Source of the DNA: Candidatus Anaerostipes excrementavium
Lineage (GTDB): Bacteria; Bacillota; Clostridia; Lachnospirales; Lachnospiraceae
Length of the DNA stretch: 64,000 nucleotides
Direction: 5' to 3'
Assembly: GCA_019114985.1 (NCBI GenBank)
Contig: DXEM01000004.1
Span: 39,721-103,720 of the forward strand
Program-made: the position numbers and the translations under genes
Notes under the pieces: model-generated
Told to the model about the DNA's origin: nothing
Seen by the model: the letters and a program-made list of their open reading frames with translations, nothing else
The model's database searches: none
In this document: in pieces, positions 1-8,500 of the stretch
How positions within the stretch are numbered: the stretch's first letter is position 1
How the letters are laid out: each line of letters starts with the position of its first letter

Positions 1-731
1 TCAGACTGGAATTTCGTAAGATCTTCCGGAGTGCGAAACCATACTTCCAAATCCGCTTCTTTTTGCAGTGATTTCATTTCTTCTCTTGTTTTTAAAAATT
101 GAATTTCTCCTTGATGCAGCAGCGCTGTATGGTCACAGATCCGTTCTACATCGGATAAAATATGTGTGGAGAACAATACTGTCGTATGTTCTTTGATTGT
201 CATTAAAATATCGAGGATTTCTTTTCGGCCTACAGGATCCAGCGCAGAAGTAGGTTCATCACAAATGAGAAGTTTGGGATGATTTAGCAGTGCCTGAACA
301 ATTCCCAGCCGCTGTTTCATGCCTCTGGAAAATCCTTTGATTTTTTGACGGTCGGGCAGAAGCTGAACCATATCCAAGTAAGACTCGATCCGTTTTGTGA
401 GGATATCTTTTGGAATTTGGCTGATTTGACCGCATAAGGTAAGATACTCCCGGGGAGTCATAAAATCATAAAATTGGGGAACATCCGGCAGATATCCAAT
501 ATATGCGTTTCCTTTGCTGCTGCCAAAAGAAACAGGATCACCGCACACAAAGATTTCCCCTTGATCGATCGGGATCAATCCGCAAATCATTTGCATGGTC
601 GTTGTTTTTCCGGAGCCGTTTTTTCCAATAAAACCAAAGATCACATGTTCCGGTACGCAAAAGTTTAAATCGTTTAATACCTTTTTAGAGCCAAAAGATT
701 TTGATACATGGGAAAGTTCCAGCACGTTCAT
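1..731 (-). CDS. ABC transporter ATP-binding protein (YxlF-like), 3' end outside window
   Basis: Nucleotide-binding subunit of an ABC transporter; about 243 residues are visible and the C-terminus runs off the left edge. Walker A (GKNGSGKT, residues 36-43), an ABC signature (SRGMKQR, about 137-143), Walker B with LICDEPTSALDP (about 157-168) and an H-loop (STHIL) are all present, so it should be an active ATPase. The ATG overlaps the stop codon of the upstream small membrane protein gene (TAATG type overlap), which implies translational coupling. The order regulator / PLDc_N membrane protein / ATPase recalls B. subtilis yxlE-yxlF. The permease is expected beyond the window edge. The substrate cannot be told from the sequence. 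Confidence 0.9.
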   Translation of the reverse strand, partial: MNVLELSHVSKSFGSKKVLNDLNFCVPEHVIFGFIGKNGSGKTTTMQMICGLIPIDQGEIFVCGDPVSFGSSKGNAYIGYLPDVPQFYDFMTPREYLTLCGQISQIPKDILTKRIESYLDMVQLLPDRQKIKGFSRGMKQRLGIVQALLNHPKLLICDEPTSALDPVGRKEILDILMTIKEHTTVLFSTHILSDVERICDHTALLHQGEIQFLKTREEMKSLQKEADLEVWFRTPEDLTKFQS

Positions 732-934
732 TAGGTCTCCTCCTTTCCAAACAGGAAATATAAGACAGGGCCGATCAGCTGCATTCCGACGATTGTAATG
801 ATCAGCCACATAGCTCTCGTTCCATGCCGATAATGATCATGCGTTAGAATATGGCGCAGGGTGATAACGAGCAGGAGCAACTCCACGATGACCAAAGGGA
901 TTAAAAAAGGAATCCATTCTCTTATTTCGTTCAT
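731..934 (-). CDS. Small membrane protein, PLDc_N type (YxlE-like)
   Basis: A 67-residue protein with two hydrophobic segments (about residues 8-27 and 42-62) separated by a short basic loop. The pattern of two helices ending in a proline-containing motif (IGPVLYFLFGK) is typical of the PLDc_N/YxlE family, which in B. subtilis lies beside the ABC ATPase YxlF and acts on SigY regulation. Its start overlaps the stop of the upstream XRE regulator (ATGA, 931-934) and its stop overlaps the start of the downstream ATPase, so the three genes form one tightly coupled unit. A GGAGGTAA ribosome site sits just before the ATG. Family assignment is by pattern; a regulatory role is inference. Confidence 0.75.
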   Translation of the reverse strand: MNEIREWIPFLIPLVIVELLLLVITLRHILTHDHYRHGTRAMWLIITIVGMQLIGPVLYFLFGKEET

Positions 935-2058
935 AAATTACCTCCAATGAATGACATGATTTTTTTCAGTTCCTGATATTTCGGTTCTGTTTCCAGGGAT
1001 TGCAATAGAGGATTGTGGAAAATGCTCATGCCGCTTTCGAAAATGACTTTTTTGTTTCTAGGCGCCGCGGATCCGAGATCAGCGGATTCGAACCATGGCT
1101 CCAATGCGGTGAAATAAGCATCGCCATGAAGGAGATTCTGATCGTCTTTTAAAAGCAGTTTCATATAGCGCACATACTGATCCAACATCTGCAATGCTTC
1201 CCTTTTCTTCTCATGGAGAGCGTAAAAAACAGCACATTGTATTTTAAAAGAAATTACAGAACTTGGATGTAGTTCATCTAAATGGTAAATTCGGATGAGT
1301 TCCTCCATTCGGGCAATCGTTTCTTCACATATGGACACATCTTTTAAGTGGAGCGATAAGTATTTTGTCGAAATTGACATGAAATTTAGAAGGTAGGTGA
1401 ACATACGAATTTGTGAGAAAGAGTTCGCCTTATCCAATTCTCCCATGTTACAGTAAGCGTCAATCAAAACAGCGTCAGACTGTGAGCCAAGACTATAAGG
1501 ATTTTGAAGTTCTTCTAAGATTTCAATCGTTTTTTTCGGTGTTCCCAGAAACAAATAGAGATAGGACTTTAATGACAAAGCATCATTTCTCAGTCCCATA
1601 TCTTTGCTGTTTTCCACAATATGAGAACATAAGTCTACGGCGTCTGTCAGGACCTTTTTTTGCTTACTGTCTATGTCTGCCAGCATAAAATGATTGGTCC
1701 ATAATGCCGCTATCTGAAACAAGAAACGGTAGCAGGAATAATATTGTTTTACAAGTTTTTGACTTTTTTCAAGAACCACATCAAAAGGCTGGTTTGCAAA
1801 ATCATCAGCTAAATCATGATAGATTTTTCGGCTTTCTTCTTTGGAAAGCTGTGCATTGTATCCTAAAAGTTCATCAATGGAAATATCAAACAAAGCAGAT
1901 AATTTAGGTAAGATCATAAGATCTGGAAGACTTTGTTTGTTTTCCCATTTAGATACAGAAGCTTTTGTAACGCCGATGAAATTTGCCAATTGTTCCTGCG
2001 TGAGATTTCTTTCTTGGCGCAGGCGGATCAGGTTTTTTGAAAAATTTAAAAAATCCAT
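931..2058 (-). CDS. XRE-family transcriptional regulator with long helical C-terminal domain
   Basis: A 375-residue protein. Residues about 8-62 form a Cro/CI-type helix-turn-helix (LTQEQLANFIGVTKASVSKWE). The remaining ~300 residues are helical and rich in leucine, resembling the TPR-like sensory regions of Rgg/PlcR/Rap-type regulators that bind peptides, but no clear TPR consensus can be claimed. It is the first gene of a leftward unit with a PLDc_N membrane protein and an ABC ATPase, so it probably controls that transporter. The start is supported by an AAGGAGATG ribosome site and by a promoter at 2082-2110. Confidence 0.85.
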   Translation of the reverse strand: MDFLNFSKNLIRLRQERNLTQEQLANFIGVTKASVSKWENKQSLPDLMILPKLSALFDISIDELLGYNAQLSKEESRKIYHDLADDFANQPFDVVLEKSQKLVKQYYSCYRFLFQIAALWTNHFMLADIDSKQKKVLTDAVDLCSHIVENSKDMGLRNDALSLKSYLYLFLGTPKKTIEILEELQNPYSLGSQSDAVLIDAYCNMGELDKANSFSQIRMFTYLLNFMSISTKYLSLHLKDVSICEETIARMEELIRIYHLDELHPSSVISFKIQCAVFYALHEKKREALQMLDQYVRYMKLLLKDDQNLLHGDAYFTALEPWFESADLGSAAPRNKKVIFESGMSIFHNPLLQSLETEPKYQELKKIMSFIGGNL

Positions 2059-2081
2059 AGTACATCATCTCCTTTTTCTGT

Positions 2082-2110
2082 ATTATAGCCCGACCACATA
2101 TCCAAAACAA
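2082..2110 (-). promoter_or_regulatory. Sigma-A type promoter for the XRE/ABC unit
   Basis: On the minus strand a TTGTTT (-35) is followed after 17 bases by a perfect TATAAT (-10). It lies 24 bases before the ATG of the XRE regulator. Seen directly; activity is inferred. Confidence 0.65.
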
Positions 2111-2240
2111 TCGAAGGAAACGATACTTTTCAATTCCAAAATCAACAAATAGGAAACCTAGTATATGCTGAATTGACTAAAAAATCAGTTTTTTAAGAAA
2201 AAACATTAGAAATAATCGGAGTTTTTTGTTAAAATAAGGA

Positions 2241-2280
2241 TATAATGAAAATAGAAAGAAAATAGAAAGAAAATACAAAG
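2241..2280 (+). promoter_or_regulatory. -10 element and 11-bp tandem repeats in the carD leader
   Basis: TATAAT at 2241-2246 is followed by three tandem 11-base units (AAAATAGAAAG, twice exact and once with one change) at 2248-2280, directly before the AAAGGAAGGA ribosome site of the CarD-like gene. No good -35 is spaced correctly, so the promoter call is moderate. The repeats lie in the 5' untranslated region. Confidence 0.5.
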
Positions 2281-2295
2281 AAAGGAAGGAATGGA

Positions 2296-2817
2296 ATGTT
2301 TAGAAAAGGTGACTACATTGTTTATGGAAGCACTGGTGTTTGTGAAGTATTGGATGTGACGACGATGCAGATGGAAGGGATTCCGGATGACAAGCTATAT
2401 TATGTTCTCCGGCCATATCAAAAAAAAGAAAGCGAGATCTTTACTCCGGTGGATAATAAACGGACGGTCAAGAGAAACATCATTTCTCCTTTGGAAGCAA
2501 AAGAACTGCTGGAGAGCATTTCTTCTTTGGAAGAATTTCAGATTCCGATCCGAAAATTCCGGGAAGACAGCTACAAAAAATGTATTCGAAGCTGCAGCTG
2601 CAGAGATATGCTTCGGCTTGTGATAACACTGCACCATAAAAAACAAAAACGATTGGAACATGGGAAAAATTTCCCTTCAACAGATGAGAGATATCTAAAG
2701 ATTGCGGAAGATAATCTGGTACAGGAGCTTGCTTTTTCTCTGGGAGCGGAAGAGAATAGGATACGCCGTTATATTTACGAACATATCTCTGCCAAAATCC
2801 CGGCACACAGCTGTTAG
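2296..2817 (+). CDS. CarD/CdnL-family transcriptional regulator
   Basis: A 173-residue protein beginning FRKGDYIVYGSTGVCEV, the Tudor-like RNA-polymerase interaction domain of the CarD/CdnL/TRCF family (residues 1-60), followed by a helical DNA-binding region with basic residues (about 75-165). CarD proteins bind the RNA polymerase beta subunit and stabilise open promoter complexes, with effects on rRNA and housekeeping transcription. The ribosome site AAAGGAAGGA precedes the ATG. It stands as its own unit between the leftward XRE gene and a small membrane protein gene 71 bases downstream, which may be co-transcribed up to the terminator at 3295. A cysteine-rich stretch (CIRSCSCRD, about 96-104) is unusual for the family. 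Confidence 0.85.
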   Translation: MFRKGDYIVYGSTGVCEVLDVTTMQMEGIPDDKLYYVLRPYQKKESEIFTPVDNKRTVKRNIISPLEAKELLESISSLEEFQIPIRKFREDSYKKCIRSCSCRDMLRLVITLHHKKQKRLEHGKNFPSTDERYLKIAEDNLVQELAFSLGAEENRIRRYIYEHISAKIPAHSC

Positions 2818-2888
2818 GTTTCTTGACGATAAAATGCTTTTATGTTAGACTGTGCCAAGATAGAGAAAGGTTGGAGGAAAGCATTCTT

Positions 2889-3278
2889 ATGGAAAGAAAA
2901 AATACGTTTTTAAAAGTTATGGGGCTTATTATACTGATTCAGGGAATCATACAATTATTAAGTGTTGTTCTTGCTTTTCAAATCGGAATGCAGCAAGACG
3001 TATCAACATTCCGTTTCTATATGAGTATCGGATTGACAGCCCTTTATGGAGTGATAGCAGCTGCCGGCGGATTGACCGGATTTCGGTTCAGTACACAACA
3101 AGACGGATGTAAGCGGAGTTTTTACTATGGTTTGGGTCTGATTCTTTTGACTCTGATTACAATCGTTATCAATCTTATCCTGGGTGAATTTGAATTTGAG
3201 CAGATAGGAACTTTGTTTCTCCCGGCGATGTTTACGGTGGCGGCCGTTATGGGCGGACAGCGGCCATATGGCAAATAA
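2889..3278 (+). CDS. Small integral membrane protein, unknown function
   Basis: A 129-residue protein with four predicted membrane segments (about residues 8-30, 42-66, 81-100 and 107-124) and short basic ends. I do not recognise the family. The start was placed at the ATG preceded by TTGGAGGAAAG rather than at an in-frame ATG 66 bases upstream, because the upstream extension lacks a ribosome site. It follows the CarD-like gene on the same strand and ends just before a strong terminator, so the two may share a transcript. Confidence 0.65.
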   Translation: MERKNTFLKVMGLIILIQGIIQLLSVVLAFQIGMQQDVSTFRFYMSIGLTALYGVIAAAGGLTGFRFSTQQDGCKRSFYYGLGLILLTLITIVINLILGEFEFEQIGTLFLPAMFTVAAVMGGQRPYGK

Positions 3279-3294
3279 GATGGAATCATTTATC

Positions 3295-3322
3295 ATCGGC
3301 GTTTTTAAGACGCCGATTTTTT
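3295..3322 (+). terminator. Intrinsic terminator
   Basis: Perfect 8-bp stem (ATCGGCGT / ACGCCGAT) with a 7-base loop and a T5 tail; it closes the carD / membrane protein unit and isolates the pyrH promoter. Confidence 0.85.
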
Positions 3323-3370
3323 CCTGTATGGCAGAGTTCTCTGTTCTTCGTCTTTTCCTAGGATTATGTA

Positions 3371-3399
3371 TTGTCCTTTTTTTGCCATTATGATATAAT
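3371..3399 (+). promoter_or_regulatory. Promoter of the pyrH-frr superoperon
   Basis: TTGTCC (-35), a 17-base spacer and a perfect TATAAT (-10) at 3394-3399, followed by a short leader to the pyrH start at 3443. Confidence 0.75.
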
Positions 3400-3442
3400 T
3401 TCACAGAGTGATTTTGTAAAAATAAGCAAAAGAGGTAATGCA

Positions 3443-4156
3443 ATGAATGATTTAAAAGATATGAAGCGCGTACTTTTGAAACTCAGCGGAGAGGCGCTTG
3501 CGGGAGATAAGAAGACAGGCTTTGATGAAGCTACCTGCCGCGACGTTGCCCGCCAGGTTAAGACATTGACAGAGGAAGGTCTTCAGATCGCTATCGTGAT
3601 CGGAGGCGGGAATTTCTGGAGAGGACGGACCAGCGACAGCATGGAAAGAACCAAGGCAGACCAGATTGGAATGTTGGCTACGGTAATGAATTGTATTTAT
3701 GTTTCAGACGCATTCCGTGCAGCTGGAATGGAGACAGAAGTTTATACACCATTTGTCTGCGGAGCTTTTACAGAACTATTTTCAAAGGATAAAGCCGTTC
3801 GTGATTTGAATGCGGGGAAAGTCGTATTTTTTGCCGGCGGAACCGGACATCCATATTTTTCAACGGATACCTCAACGGCTTTGCGTGCGATAGAGATTGA
3901 GGCTGACGCGATCCTTTTGGCAAAATCCATTGACGGAGTCTATGACAGTGATCCGGAGATCAATCCAAGCGCTGTAAAATACGATACGATCACGATGGAT
4001 GAAGTATTAGAGCAGAAACTGGGTGTGATTGATTTGACAGCAACAATCATGTGCCTGGAGAATAAGATGCCACTGGCCGTATTTGGATTAAACGAGAAAA
4101 ATAGTATTGAAAACCTGATGAAAGGTGAATTTAACGGAACTTATGTTACCGTATAG
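3443..4156 (+). CDS. pyrH: UMP kinase
   Basis: Phosphorylates UMP to UDP with ATP, the committed step to UTP and CTP. The 237-residue protein has the amino-acid-kinase fold: RVLLKLSGEAL near the N-terminus, the GGGNFWRG phosphate-binding motif (about residues 55-62) and a C-terminal region rich in family-typical residues (DSDPEINPSA). The start at 3443 (AGAGGTAATGCA before ATG) was preferred to an ATG 72 bases upstream, which would lie inside the promoter. It is followed at 23 bases by frr, the usual bacterial order. The rpsB and tsf genes that often precede pyrH are absent here. Confidence 0.97.
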   Translation: MNDLKDMKRVLLKLSGEALAGDKKTGFDEATCRDVARQVKTLTEEGLQIAIVIGGGNFWRGRTSDSMERTKADQIGMLATVMNCIYVSDAFRAAGMETEVYTPFVCGAFTELFSKDKAVRDLNAGKVVFFAGGTGHPYFSTDTSTALRAIEIEADAILLAKSIDGVYDSDPEINPSAVKYDTITMDEVLEQKLGVIDLTATIMCLENKMPLAVFGLNEKNSIENLMKGEFNGTYVTV

Positions 4157-4179
4157 ATAAACAGGAGGAGCAAGATAAG

Positions 4180-4725
4180 ATGTTAGAACAATTTGAAGAG
4201 AGAATGCAGAAAGCATACGATAGTATGATCAACGATTTTTTGACAATCCGTGCAGGCCGTGCCAATCCGCATGTCCTTGACAAGGTAAAGGTCGATTATT
4301 ACGGTGTTTCCACTCCGGTAGCCCAGGTGGGAAACGTTTCTGTTCCGGAAGCCAGAATGATTCTGATTCAGCCATGGGAACCGAATCTTTTAGGAGAGAT
4401 TGAGAAGGCTATCTTAATGTCTGACGTAGGAATTACCCCTACCAACGATGGTAAGGCAATTCGTCTGAATTTCCCGGAACTTACAGAGGAACGCAGAAAA
4501 GAATTGGCAAAAGATGTAAAGAAACGTGGAGAAGAGGCAAAAATCGCAGTTCGCAACATTCGAAGAGATGCGAATGATTTTGTGAAGAAACAGAATAAAG
4601 CAGGCGAACTGAATGATGACCAGGCAAAAGATTATGAGAATGACGTTCAGAAAATGACGGATAAGTTTGTAAAACAGATCGATGCCGGCGTCGAGTCAAA
4701 ATCAAAAGAAATCATGACAGTTTAA
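4180..4725 (+). CDS. frr: Ribosome recycling factor
   Basis: Works with EF-G to split the post-termination ribosome. The 181-residue protein matches the family over its whole length: the conserved TIRAGRANPHVLD near residue 22, VPEARMILIQPW (about 64-75), LTEERRKELAK (about 108) and the helical C-terminal arm with RNIRRDAND. A strong AGGAGGAG ribosome site precedes the ATG. It is the second gene of the superoperon, 23 bases after pyrH. Confidence 0.97.
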   Translation: MLEQFEERMQKAYDSMINDFLTIRAGRANPHVLDKVKVDYYGVSTPVAQVGNVSVPEARMILIQPWEPNLLGEIEKAILMSDVGITPTNDGKAIRLNFPELTEERRKELAKDVKKRGEEAKIAVRNIRRDANDFVKKQNKAGELNDDQAKDYENDVQKMTDKFVKQIDAGVESKSKEIMTV

Positions 4726-4730
4726 TACGG

Positions 4731-4767
4731 AACAGGGCTGTAAACAAAACACAGTCCTGTTTTGTTT
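4731..4767 (+). terminator. Hairpin with T-rich tail between frr and uppS
   Basis: AACAGGGCTGT pairs with ACAGTCCTGTT (one wobble) around a 9-base loop, followed by TTGTTTC. It could terminate or attenuate transcription between pyrH-frr and the lipid genes; uppS lies 20 bases on and has no promoter that I can see, so read-through is expected. Confidence 0.6.
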
Positions 4768-4787
4768 CATCATGTAAGGAGGTTCTT

Positions 4788-5495
4788 ATGGAACATTTAA
4801 ACATCCCTCAGCATATTGCGATCATTTTGGATGGAAATGGCAGATGGGCAAAGAAAAAACATCTTCCAAGGAATATGGGACATGTACAAGGAAGCAAAAC
4901 TGTCGAGAGGATCATCGAGGATGCTCATGATCTTGGAGTTAAATATTTGACTGTATATGCTTTTTCGACAGAAAATTGGAAGCGTCCGCAGGATGAAGTT
5001 GACGCCCTGATGAAATTGCTTCGTGATTATTTGAAAAACTGCATTAAACGGGCGAATAAAAATAATATGAAAGTAAGAGTCATCGGTGATGTAACCGGAC
5101 TGTCTCAGGATCTTCAGGAAAAGATTGCAGAACTTGAAGAAGCTTCCAAGAACAATACCGGTATTAACTTTACGATTGCTTTAAATTATGGAAGCAGGGA
5201 TGAGATGGTTCGTGCCATGAAGCAGATGACAGCAGATGTGCAGGCTGGAAGGCTGAAGCAGGAAGAGATTACAGAAGATATTTTCTGTAATTATCTCGAT
5301 ACAAAAGAACTTCCGGATCCGGATCTGATGATTCGGACCAGCGGAGAAGAACGTTTGTCGAATTTTATGCTTTGGCAGTTAGCCTATACAGAGTTTTATT
5401 TTACCGATGTTTTATGGCCTGATTTTAATAAAAAAGAACTTAAAAAAGCGATCGAATACTATAATGGACGAGATCGCAGATTTGGAGGAATTTAA
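4788..5495 (+). CDS. uppS: Isoprenyl transferase (undecaprenyl diphosphate synthase)
   Basis: Cis-prenyltransferase that makes the C55 lipid carrier for peptidoglycan and teichoic acid synthesis. The 235-residue sequence shows the catalytic IILDGNGRWAKKK motif (residues 12-24), TVYAFSTENWKRP (about 63-75) and the C-terminal signature RTSGEERLSNFMLWQ followed by EFYFTDVLWPDF. An AAGGAGG site precedes the ATG. It begins the lipid block uppS-cdsA-dxr-rseP-ispG. Confidence 0.97.
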   Translation: MEHLNIPQHIAIILDGNGRWAKKKHLPRNMGHVQGSKTVERIIEDAHDLGVKYLTVYAFSTENWKRPQDEVDALMKLLRDYLKNCIKRANKNNMKVRVIGDVTGLSQDLQEKIAELEEASKNNTGINFTIALNYGSRDEMVRAMKQMTADVQAGRLKQEEITEDIFCNYLDTKELPDPDLMIRTSGEERLSNFMLWQLAYTEFYFTDVLWPDFNKKELKKAIEYYNGRDRRFGGI

Positions 5496-5498
5496 TTT

Positions 5499-6311
5499 AT
5501 GTTTAAGCAACGACTAATCAGTGGTGTTTTATTAGTATTACTTACGGTATTTGCGTTATATATGGGCGGCATGGTCGCTTTTGCAGCTACTTTGATTGTA
5601 TCTTTGATTGGGTACAGCGAGCTTCTGCGAATTTTTAAGATTGAAAAATCTTCCCTCGCGGTCATCGGATATACAGGAACCATATTATTTTATGTTGCGC
5701 TGTTTTTTGATCTGGGACAATGGACGGTTCCATTGATTATCCTATTCCTGATTTTCTTATTGGGATGCTATGTGATTCGCTTCCCGAAATATAAATTAAA
5801 TCAGATGATGGGATGTTTTTTCGGATTTGTATATGTGGGAATCATGCTTTCTTATATTTATCAGCTGAGAATTATCCAGAACGGCGGAGAATTCGTAGTC
5901 TTGATCTTCCTGGCAGCTTGGGGAAATGATACCTTTGCTTACTGTGTCGGCATGCTGATTGGAAAACATAAGATGACACCGGAGTTAAGCCCGAAAAAAA
6001 GCATTGAAGGACTGATTGGCGGAATTCTGGGAGCCGTCCTTCTCGGTGCAATTTACGGACTTTACATCAAAGCAAAACTGCGTCTGTCTTTTGATCCGGT
6101 TATGATGTTCCCGATCTTTTGCGGAGTCGGAGCACTGATTTCCGTTGTCGGAGATTTGGCTGCATCCGCGATTAAAAGAGATGCCGGAATCAAAGATTAT
6201 GGAACACTAATTCCGGGACATGGCGGAATTCTGGATCGTTTTGACAGTATTTTATTGATTGCGCCGGTTGTATTTTATCTCATGGTTATGGTTTCAGGAG
6301 GAACGATTTAA
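5499..6311 (+). CDS. cdsA: Phosphatidate cytidylyltransferase (CDP-diglyceride synthase)
   Basis: Makes CDP-diacylglycerol from phosphatidate and CTP, the entry to phospholipid synthesis. The 270-residue membrane protein has about eight hydrophobic segments and ends with the family signature SAIKRDAGIKDYG...PGHGGILDRFDS (about residues 225-252), which holds the metal-binding aspartates. It starts 3 bases after uppS and its stop abuts the dxr start, so it lies within a tightly coupled operon. Confidence 0.96.
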   Translation: MFKQRLISGVLLVLLTVFALYMGGMVAFAATLIVSLIGYSELLRIFKIEKSSLAVIGYTGTILFYVALFFDLGQWTVPLIILFLIFLLGCYVIRFPKYKLNQMMGCFFGFVYVGIMLSYIYQLRIIQNGGEFVVLIFLAAWGNDTFAYCVGMLIGKHKMTPELSPKKSIEGLIGGILGAVLLGAIYGLYIKAKLRLSFDPVMMFPIFCGVGALISVVGDLAASAIKRDAGIKDYGTLIPGHGGILDRFDSILLIAPVVFYLMVMVSGGTI

Positions 6312-7451
6312 ATGAAATACCTTTCTGTGATTGGGTCCACAGGATCTATCGGAACACAAACACTGGATATCGTAAGGTCGAATCAAGATCTTTCCGTTAC
6401 CGCCTTAGCGGCAGGAAAGAACATTGATCTGTTGGAACAGCAGATCCGTGAATTTCAGCCGAAAATCGCTGCCGTTTACGATGAAGCGAGGGCATCCGAG
6501 CTGAAGCTTCGAATCAAAGATTTGGATACCAAGGTTGTTTCCGGAATGGATGGATTATTGGAAGCAGCAAGTGAGCCTTCCTGTTCCGTCGTCGTAACCG
6601 CAATTGTAGGAATGATCGGGATCCGGCCAACGATCGCTGCGATGCGTGCCGGGAAAGATATTGCTTTGGCAAATAAAGAAACGCTTGTAACAGCGGGGCA
6701 TATTATCATGCCGATGGCAAAAGAGCTTGGCGTTAAGATTTATCCGGTAGATAGTGAACATTCGGCGATTTTTCAGTGTCTGCAGAGCGGAGAGCAAAAA
6801 GATCTGGATTCTCTGATTATTACGGCATCCGGAGGGCCTTTCCGAAATAAAACATTGGAAGAACTTCAAAATGTTACTGTAGAAGATGCCCTGAAGCATC
6901 CGAATTGGTCCATGGGCAGAAAGATTACCATCGATTCTGCGACTTTGGTGAACAAAGGGTTGGAAGTAATTGAAGCAAAGTGGCTGTTCGATGTTGATTT
7001 TGATCGGATTCATGTGGTGGTGCAGCCACAGAGCGTCATACATTCTATGATACAATATCAAGATGGCAGTGTCATTGCTCAGCTTGGGACACCGGATATG
7101 AAACTGCCGATACAATACGCATTATTTTATCCGGAACATCGTCCGCTTGCCGGGGAACGGCTTGATTTTGCCGCGTTAAAAGAGATATCGTTTCAGGAGC
7201 CTCCGGTCGATGTATTAAGAGGTCTTCCGCTGGCCTGCAAAGCAGGGAAAATGGGCGGAAGTATGCCGACCGTATTTAATGCGGCCAATGAAAAAGCCGT
7301 TGATCTGTTTTTGAATCGAAAGATCAAATTTCTGGATATTTACGACATCATTGAAGATACTATGGAGGCCCATAAAATACAGAAAGATCCATCTTTGGAA
7401 GAAGTATTAGAGACAGAACAGTGGGTATATGAGCACATAGAAAGCAGGTAG
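6312..7451 (+). CDS. dxr: 1-deoxy-D-xylulose 5-phosphate reductoisomerase
   Basis: Second enzyme of the MEP isoprenoid pathway; converts DXP to MEP with NADPH. The 379-residue protein opens with the nucleotide-binding GSTGSIGTQTLDI, followed by ALANKETLVTAG (about 117-128), VDSEHSAIFQC (about 146-156) and the substrate loop SGGPFR. The ATG directly follows the cdsA stop. With ispG two genes later it shows that this organism makes IPP through MEP, feeding the UppS product upstream. Confidence 0.97.
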   Translation: MKYLSVIGSTGSIGTQTLDIVRSNQDLSVTALAAGKNIDLLEQQIREFQPKIAAVYDEARASELKLRIKDLDTKVVSGMDGLLEAASEPSCSVVVTAIVGMIGIRPTIAAMRAGKDIALANKETLVTAGHIIMPMAKELGVKIYPVDSEHSAIFQCLQSGEQKDLDSLIITASGGPFRNKTLEELQNVTVEDALKHPNWSMGRKITIDSATLVNKGLEVIEAKWLFDVDFDRIHVVVQPQSVIHSMIQYQDGSVIAQLGTPDMKLPIQYALFYPEHRPLAGERLDFAALKEISFQEPPVDVLRGLPLACKAGKMGGSMPTVFNAANEKAVDLFLNRKIKFLDIYDIIEDTMEAHKIQKDPSLEEVLETEQWVYEHIESR

Positions 7452-7455
7452 ATCA

Positions 7456-8487
7456 TTGAATATTATCATTGCAATCTTACTTTTTGGGATCATTATCATC
7501 GTGCATGAGCTTGGCCATTTTTTGGTAGCTAAGAAAAATGGCATACAGGTGGATGAATTTTGCATCGGTCTTGGTCCGACTCTGATCGGGAAACAGGTGG
7601 GCGAAACCTTTTATTCTATCCATTTGCTGCCGTTTGGAGGCGCCTGCGTGATGGGCGAGGACGAAGATCGCCCGGAGGAAAATGCATTTAATAACAAATC
7701 CGTTTGGGCGAGGATGGCTGTTATCTTTGCCGGTCCCCTCTTTAATTTTATCCTGGCATTTTTATTTTCTGTGATCGTAGTAGGAATGTCCGGAGTCGAT
7801 CTTCCGGAAGTCTATGCAGTGCAGGAAAATTCACCGGCTGCACAGGCCGGAATGCATGCCGGAGATGTGATGACACATGTAGATGGGAAAAGGATCCATA
7901 ATTACCGGGAGTTTTCCTATTATATGTATTTAGATTACGATGGAGGATCCATTCCGCTGACGGTTGAGCGGGATGGAAAAGAAATCTCCATGAATGTAAC
8001 TCCCGCCTATCATAAAGAGCAGCAGCAGTACATGATTGGAATTACATGGCCGGGCTATCAGAAAGTGGGTCCGTTAAAAACATTAGAATATAGTTTCCGT
8101 GAAGTAGGCCTTCAGATCAAGCTTACGGTAAAAAGTGTGAAAATGCTGATTACGCAGCAGCTGGGAATGAAAGATCTTTCAGGACCGGTCGGTATCGTAA
8201 AAGTCGTAGGCGACCAATATAACGAAGCGGCAAAATATGGAATCATCACCATTATCTTGACCATGCTCAATCTGGCAATCTTGATCAGCGCCAATCTAGG
8301 CGTCATGAACCTGCTGCCGATACCGGCATTGGACGGCGGAAGACTTGTATTCTTGATTTTGGAAGCGATTCGAGGAAAGGCAATCCCAAGAGAAATGGAA
8401 GCAACGATCCATACAATCGGATTAATGCTTCTCCTGGCACTTATGGTATTTGTCATGTATCAGGATATCGTTAAGATCATCCTCTAA
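7456..8487 (+). CDS. rseP: Site-2 intramembrane zinc metalloprotease (RseP/RasP)
   Basis: Regulated intramembrane protease that cleaves anti-sigma factors and signal-peptide remnants. The 343-residue protein has the catalytic VHELGHFLVAKK helix at residues 16-27, a PDZ domain around residues 110-190, and the second zinc site in NLLPIPALDGGR (about 284-295). The start codon is TTG at 7456, supported by AGCAGGTAG upstream; no in-frame ATG fits because the HELGH helix lies so close to the start. It lies between dxr and ispG, the usual Clostridia order. Confidence 0.95.
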   Translation: MNIIIAILLFGIIIIVHELGHFLVAKKNGIQVDEFCIGLGPTLIGKQVGETFYSIHLLPFGGACVMGEDEDRPEENAFNNKSVWARMAVIFAGPLFNFILAFLFSVIVVGMSGVDLPEVYAVQENSPAAQAGMHAGDVMTHVDGKRIHNYREFSYYMYLDYDGGSIPLTVERDGKEISMNVTPAYHKEQQQYMIGITWPGYQKVGPLKTLEYSFREVGLQIKLTVKSVKMLITQQLGMKDLSGPVGIVKVVGDQYNEAAKYGIITIILTMLNLAILISANLGVMNLLPIPALDGGRLVFLILEAIRGKAIPREMEATIHTIGLMLLLALMVFVMYQDIVKIIL

Positions 8488-8500
8488 AGGAGGTAGTTTT

